Below are positions 14,417 to 17,752 of a stretch of DNA of 17,752 nucleotides, piece after piece. The translations under genes and the position numbers were made by a program. Position 1 is the stretch's first letter. Each line of letters starts with the position of its first letter. The stretch is taken from positions 1 through 17,752 of the forward strand of contig JAGQQT010000017.1 of NCBI GenBank assembly GCA_020426065.1, written 5' to 3'. The notes below the pieces were generated by a model. The model was not told the origin of the DNA, searched no databases, and saw only the letters and a list, made by a program, of their open reading frames with translations. This stretch comes from Planctomycetaceae bacterium. GTDB taxonomy: Bacteria; Planctomycetota; Planctomycetia; Planctomycetales; Planctomycetaceae.

Positions 14417-14473
14417 AACTGGCAAACAGCCTGAGGCTGATACTCCATCTACTCGGTCTGACCAGTTGATTTT
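14417..14473 (+). terminator. Possible transcription terminator after the small-protein cluster
   Basis: AACTGG (14417-14422) can pair with CCAGTT (14462-14467), followed by GATTTT, and a perfect inner hairpin CAGCC-TGA-GGCTG lies at 14427-14439. The outer loop is long and the T-run short, so this is only a tentative terminator between the cluster and the AraC gene. Confidence 0.25.
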
Positions 14474-14495
14474 CAGCAATCTGGCGACTGATTAT
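14466..14495 (+). promoter_or_regulatory. Weak candidate promoter for the PAS-AraC regulator gene
   Basis: TTGATT (14466-14471, 4-5 of 6) is followed after 18 bases by GATTAT (14490-14495, 4 of 6), about 50 bases ahead of the start codon. Both boxes are mediocre. Confidence 0.22.
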
Positions 14496-14544
14496 TTGCC
14501 GCAGATGCAATTGACAACCACAAAACTGAATTCAACTGAACCAC

Positions 14545-15312
14545 ATGGCCACTTCCCCTCCGATCATAACTCAACCGGAACTGGAGTTACTCTGCCGCCA
14601 GGTTCCCGGTCTGATCACTTTGATCGAGGTTTTTGAAAAGCTGAGCGAGATCAACTTCTGCCTTAAAGACCTCAATGGTCGTTATCTGGAAGTCAATGAA
14701 GGTTTCATGCGGACTGTCCACCTGACCAAGAAGTCCCAGGTTCTCAACAAAACCGCCTTCGACATTTACCCGGAACTACTGGCACAACGTTATCACGATC
14801 AGGACCAGATTCTGCTTAAAGGAAACGAAAACCTTTACGATCAGCTGGAGATGATTACCGACGAGAAAGGTCAACTGGGCTGGTATATCACCAACAAACT
14901 GCTGGTCCGTGATGCAGAGGGAACTGTGCGGGCGATTGTCGGGACATCCAAGAATCTCTACGCTCCCCAGTCTGACGATGCCCGTTATGACAAGCTTTCG
15001 ATCGCTCTGACGATCCTGCAGGAGCAATTCCATCAGCCCCTGCGGATTTCCACTCTGGCTGAAAAGTCCGGACTTTCTATCAGTCAGTTCGGCAGATTGA
15101 TGCAATCGCTGTTGGGTGTGACTCCCCGGCAATATCTGACCCGGATTCGCGTTGAAGCTGCCGCTCGACGCCTGAGTGAAGGGGATGAGCCGATTTCCGA
15201 GATTGCCGAACAATGCGGGTTCAGCGATCAACCCTCTCTCAGTAAACAATTTCGAGCGATCACTGGATATTCCCCTCTGCAATATCGCAAAATGCGGGAA
15301 CAACGCTCCTGA
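14545..15312 (+). CDS. PAS-domain AraC-family transcriptional regulator
   Basis: 255 residues. Residues about 25-135 form a PAS domain (FCLKDLNGRYLEVNEGF, later EGTVRAIVGTSKNLY), and about 150-250 an AraC/XylS DNA-binding domain with two helix-turn-helix units: ISTLAEKSGLSISQFGRLMQ, then ISEIAEQCGFSDQPSLSKQF, followed by the conserved GYSPLQYR. The usual AraC effector-binding cupin is replaced by PAS, so it should sense a small ligand or redox cue in the cytoplasm through that domain. No strong ribosome binding site precedes the ATG. It lies upstream of, and on the same strand as, the CAP and monooxygenase genes (36 and 19 bp gaps), which are plausible targets or co-transcribed partners. Family assignment is firm; the signal and regulon are unknown. 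Confidence 0.92.
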   Translation: MATSPPIITQPELELLCRQVPGLITLIEVFEKLSEINFCLKDLNGRYLEVNEGFMRTVHLTKKSQVLNKTAFDIYPELLAQRYHDQDQILLKGNENLYDQLEMITDEKGQLGWYITNKLLVRDAEGTVRAIVGTSKNLYAPQSDDARYDKLSIALTILQEQFHQPLRISTLAEKSGLSISQFGRLMQSLLGVTPRQYLTRIRVEAAARRLSEGDEPISEIAEQCGFSDQPSLSKQFRAITGYSPLQYRKMREQRS

Positions 15313-15348
15313 TTCTTACTGAAGCCTATTTCTTTGATTGATGCCCGC

Positions 15349-15849
15349 ATGTTCCGATCGATGCTTCTCCCGCTGCTCGCTCTAATTCCACTCACGACGG
15401 CCTTCTCCATGAATCTGGCAGATCCTCCACCGCCACTCACTGCGGCGGAAAAGTCACTGATTACACAAACCAATCAATTCAGGGCTCAACAGAATCAGCC
15501 GGCACTGAAGGGAAATGACAAACTCCATCTGGCAGCCCGCACACACGCCCAAACCATGATCAAAACAGGAGACTTCAGCCATCAGGCAGGCGGCACACAG
15601 CCAGCCCAGCGGGTCAGCAAGGCTCGATATGAATGGAACTTTGTGGCGGAAAACATTGCCTGGCGAACCATTGATTCAACCGTCTCCGCCGAACAGCTGG
15701 CGGGAGCCGTGCTGGATCAATGGATCAACTCACCCGGACATCGCCAGAATCTGACCTCCTCTCAGGCGATTGAATGCGGGGTCTCCATTCTGGATGATCC
15801 TCAATCCGGTCGGACATATGCAGTCATGGTTTACGCCCGCCCTCAATAG
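15349..15849 (+). CDS. Secreted CAP/SCP-domain protein
   Basis: 166 residues from the ATG at 15349; a TTG 15 bases upstream is in frame but has no ribosome binding site, and the ATG places the signal peptide at the very N-terminus (hydrophobic core 5-19, likely cut near 18-24, before DPPPP). The mature part is one CAP domain of the bacterial YkwD type. Visible landmarks are H66 in the AARTHA helix, DFSH (75-78), AENIAW (100-105) and the signature WINSPGHRQNL (125-135), with H66/H78, E101 and H131 as probable members of the CAP cavity. Function of bacterial CAP proteins is mostly unknown; roles in envelope or lipid binding have been proposed. It lies between the AraC regulator and the monooxygenase. 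Confidence 0.91.
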   Translation: MFRSMLLPLLALIPLTTAFSMNLADPPPPLTAAEKSLITQTNQFRAQQNQPALKGNDKLHLAARTHAQTMIKTGDFSHQAGGTQPAQRVSKARYEWNFVAENIAWRTIDSTVSAEQLAGAVLDQWINSPGHRQNLTSSQAIECGVSILDDPQSGRTYAVMVYARPQ

Positions 15850-15868
15850 ACCATGTGCTGGAGTCAAA

Positions 15869-17020
15869 ATGCGAATCGCGATCGCGGGCTGCGGTATTAC
15901 GGGTGCAGCCGCCGGAAGTTTCCTGTCCTCTGCCGGTCATGAAGTGACTGTTTTTGAACAGGCTGAAGAGTGTCGCAATATCGGCGCGGGGATTCTGATT
16001 CAGCCCAGTGGTCAACATGTTCTGAAGCAGCTCGATCTGTACCCCATCGTCAAACAGGAGGCTGCAATCCTGGATGGGCTGGAAGCCCGACTGGCAAATG
16101 GCCGGCAACTGATCCGGCTTCGCTATGGTTCCGGCCCGGACTCCTGCGGCTGGGGGGTTCATCGCGGACGCCTGTTTGGTGCTTTACTGAAAAGGTGCCG
16201 GGATTCGGGAGCAGTCATCCAAACGAACAGTCGGATCCGCTCCTTTGAAGAAAGCTCCGCCGGGATCAGATTCATCCATGATGATGGAAGCCAGTCCGAG
16301 GAATTTGATTTTGCCATCGCAGCTGATGGTTCCCGCTCAATATTGAGGAAGGTCGCAGGCATTCCCACGCACAGCATCGAATATCCTTATGCCGCTCTCT
16401 GGACTACCTCCCCCTGCACGAGCATTACCGACCGGCTGTTTCAGGTCATTGACAGCACAAAACGACTGACTGGAATCCTCCCGATCGGGAACAACGAAGC
16501 CAGTTTTTTCTGGGGTCTCAGGAAAACCGATCACTCTGCATGCGTTAATGGTTCATTTGATGAGTGGCGAAAAAACGTAATTGAACTCTGTCCTGCTGCA
16601 GAAAATTTCCTCGAACCCTTCCAGAGTTTTGATTCGTTTATCTTCAGCGAATATCGGCACGCGGTCATGTCTCGATGGCATACGGAAAAGTTAATCTTTC
16701 TGGGAGATGCCGCTCATCCAACCAGCCCGCACCTGGGTCAGGGAGCCAACCTGGGCCTCGAAGATGCGGCAGTCTTTTCTCAGGCACTCGTAGCAACCCG
16801 GAATTTCGCCGATGCCTGCCGAAACTACACCTGGCAGCGACGGGCGAAGCTGCGTTACTATCAAACTGTCACCCGACTGCTGACACCATTCTTTCAATCA
16901 GATATCCCCCTGCTCGCCTGGGGTAGAAATCTGGCATTACCCTGGATGCCCTCATTGCCGTTAGTGGGTTCCATGATGCGTAAAACTCTACGCGGAGAAA
17001 AACAGGGCTGGTTGAATTAG
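15869..17020 (+). CDS. FAD-dependent aromatic-ring-type monooxygenase
   Basis: 383 residues, started at the ATG at 15869 with GGAG five bases upstream; the longer frame from 15770 would run through the end of the CAP gene. It has the three flavin motifs of the p-hydroxybenzoate hydroxylase fold: GCGITG (7-12) with an acidic end to the second strand (VTVFEQ), the DG motif at 153-154 (AADGSRS) and GDAAHP (279-284) followed by GQGANLGLEDA. This class uses NAD(P)H and O2 to hydroxylate or epoxidise aromatic or polyene substrates, and includes salicylate and 3-hydroxybenzoate hydroxylases, UbiH-type and zeaxanthin epoxidase-like enzymes. The substrate cannot be told from sequence. It is probably co-transcribed with the CAP gene 19 bp upstream. 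A palindromic element follows 12 bases after the stop. Confidence 0.92.
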   Translation: MRIAIAGCGITGAAAGSFLSSAGHEVTVFEQAEECRNIGAGILIQPSGQHVLKQLDLYPIVKQEAAILDGLEARLANGRQLIRLRYGSGPDSCGWGVHRGRLFGALLKRCRDSGAVIQTNSRIRSFEESSAGIRFIHDDGSQSEEFDFAIAADGSRSILRKVAGIPTHSIEYPYAALWTTSPCTSITDRLFQVIDSTKRLTGILPIGNNEASFFWGLRKTDHSACVNGSFDEWRKNVIELCPAAENFLEPFQSFDSFIFSEYRHAVMSRWHTEKLIFLGDAAHPTSPHLGQGANLGLEDAAVFSQALVATRNFADACRNYTWQRRAKLRYYQTVTRLLTPFFQSDIPLLAWGRNLALPWMPSLPLVGSMMRKTLRGEKQGWLN

Positions 17021-17032
17021 ATTAGCAGGGTG

Positions 17033-17051
17033 GCCCGGAAAAATTCCGGGC
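17033..17051 (+). repeat. Perfect 8-bp palindrome with a second small hairpin, REP-like
   Basis: GCCCGGAA (17033-17040), AAA, TTCCGGGC (17044-17051) begins 12 bases after the monooxygenase stop. A smaller stem AGCC/GGCT follows near 17057-17070. There is no T-run, so it looks more like a REP-type dispersed element than an intrinsic terminator, although it may still stabilise or end the transcript. I recall similar GGTGGCCCGG/CCGGGC elements in planctomycete intergenic DNA. Confidence 0.55.
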
Positions 17052-17210
17052 GGCAAAGCCGTATAAGGCTGCGGTACAACCGATCAATCCACCTTGCTGA
17101 GAATGTAATGATGAGGCAACTTACATGAGTTGGTTCTGGCTCAGTTTTTGATCATCTTCCAACAGCCTTTGACGGACCTTGTCCGCCCGGATTTCATCCA
17201 GGCTACCCTT

Positions 17211-17236
17211 AAGCATAAAGCCCACAAGAAAGCGGG
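17211..17236 (-). terminator. Weak intrinsic-terminator-like hairpin after the GT39 gene
   Basis: On the minus strand CCCGC-TTTCTT-GTGGG (17236-17221) begins one base past the stop and is followed by CTTTATGCTT. The stem is five pairs including one G-T, and the T-tract is interrupted, so strength is doubtful. Confidence 0.3.
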
Positions 17237-17237
17237 G

Positions 17238-17752
17238 TTAAAATGTACCCTTGAGTGCCTGTTCGTAAGTCCGCCGATCAGACTCGCTGATCTCAAAGAT
17301 GGCAATGCTGTTACCAATGTATTTGACTGGCCTGAAATACCGGAAGTAACCGTAGTAATCCAGATCCACTTCCTGCCAGCTGTTGTCAGGCAGTCGAATC
17401 ACGTGAGGTCGTCCCTCCAGAAAATTGACACTGATTGCATACCTCCCTGCTGCGGGAGTCAGTTGAGGAGCGGGAGGCATATTGAGCTGAATGGCTCGGG
17501 GAGGAAATGAGCCGAAATAGACCAGCCCATCCAGAGTCTGTTGATTTGCCTCCAGCTCATCCCGCAAATCATGCAGGGCCTGACCCCAGTCCAGATTCGA
17601 ATCGAGCAACAGGTACTTTCCCTCCGCAGGCCCACCTGCAAGCTCATTGAAATAGGTCAGATGATGTGGATGGTATCGGAGCGCAGCCCCACCCAGTACC
17701 AGCAATGTCAGCAGTGCGACAGGTCTGGCCTGGGGAGCCAATTTCTGGGATA
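17238..17752 (-). CDS. Membrane glycosyltransferase (GT39-like), C-terminal part, 5' end cut by window edge
   Basis: The minus strand is open from the right edge to a TAA at 17238, about 171 codons. In-frame codons continue upstream of a TTG at 17741, so that TTG is not taken as the start. The visible part begins with the last hydrophobic helix (VALLTLLVLGGAAL), then HPHHLTYFNELAGG and LLLDSNLDWGQALHDL, a pattern I associate with the extracytoplasmic C-terminal domain of GT39/ArnT-like (dolichyl-phosphate-mannose mannosyltransferase-type) proteins of planctomycetes, then a beta-rich end (VYFGSFPPRAIQL, YYGYFRYFRPVKYIGNSIAIFEI). Such enzymes transfer sugars from polyprenyl-phosphate carriers on the outer face of the membrane. 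The catalytic N-terminal region is outside the window, so the assignment rests on the tail alone. Confidence 0.75.
   Translation of the reverse strand, partial: SQKLAPQARPVALLTLLVLGGAALRYHPHHLTYFNELAGGPAEGKYLLLDSNLDWGQALHDLRDELEANQQTLDGLVYFGSFPPRAIQLNMPPAPQLTPAAGRYAISVNFLEGRPHVIRLPDNSWQEVDLDYYGYFRYFRPVKYIGNSIAIFEISESDRRTYEQALKGTF

Noticed and set aside
14511..14516. TTGACA just ahead of the AraC-type gene
   Set aside because: No -10 box at proper spacing, and transcription would start at or past the start codon.
14776..15303. 175-codon minus-strand frame opposite the AraC-type regulator
   Set aside because: Shadow of the PAS and helix-turn-helix coding sequence.
17173..17185. CGGAC-CTT-GTCCG hairpin as a terminator
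   Set aside because: Five-base stem without a T-run on either strand; likely chance.
17130..17510. 126-codon plus-strand frame opposite the GT39-like tail
   Set aside because: Overlaps a better supported minus-strand gene, with no recognisable product.

Overview
The window looks like a chromosomal segment of a planctomycete (Planctomycetota). This is inferred from gene content: a secreted protein of about 1,700 residues with PQQ-type propeller blades and a long-tailed signal peptide, a GT39-like C-terminus, a RimK/aspartoacylase-like pair, and short intergenic palindromes of a kind I associate with these genomes. Base composition looks moderately GC-rich by eye. I see no phage genes, transposase, CRISPR array, rRNA or tRNA.

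Layout. (1) Positions 1-3272, minus strand, transcribed right to left: rimK carrying an extra C-terminal RCK_C/TrkA_C-like domain, then a zinc-dependent succinylglutamate desuccinylase/aspartoacylase-like hydrolase, then a corA-type cation channel cut by the left edge. The last two share an ATGA stop/start overlap, so this is probably one operon. (2) 3273-4046: 774 bases without a convincing gene, holding a near-consensus promoter and a perfect hairpin ahead of the next gene. (3) 4047-9170, plus: a 1,707-residue exported protein with propeller blades at both ends and helical repeats between. (4) 9415-10368, plus: a zinc-type cation diffusion facilitator with a His/Asp-rich tail, convergent (7 bp apart) with (5) 10376-13390, minus: putA, the bifunctional proline-to-glutamate enzyme, GTG start. 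(6) 13582-14411, plus: three tandem small membrane proteins of 83-88 residues that are clear paralogues sharing the core YILSP(I/V)PVL. I do not recognise the family; this is the most novel-looking item. (7) 14545-17020, plus: a PAS-AraC regulator, a secreted CAP/SCP-domain protein and a FAD-dependent aromatic-ring-type monooxygenase, closely spaced and possibly co-transcribed. (8) 17238-17752, minus: the C-terminal part of a membrane glycosyltransferase (GT39-like) running off the right edge.

How they work together. The clearest functional unit is the rimK operon: a glutamate ligase with a putative ion/nucleotide-sensing domain, a metal-dependent amide hydrolase and a divalent cation channel. 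The PAS-AraC, CAP and monooxygenase genes may form a second unit. PutA and the CDF exporter are ordinary housekeeping functions. The tandem trio lies between putA (divergent) and the AraC gene, with its own candidate promoter.
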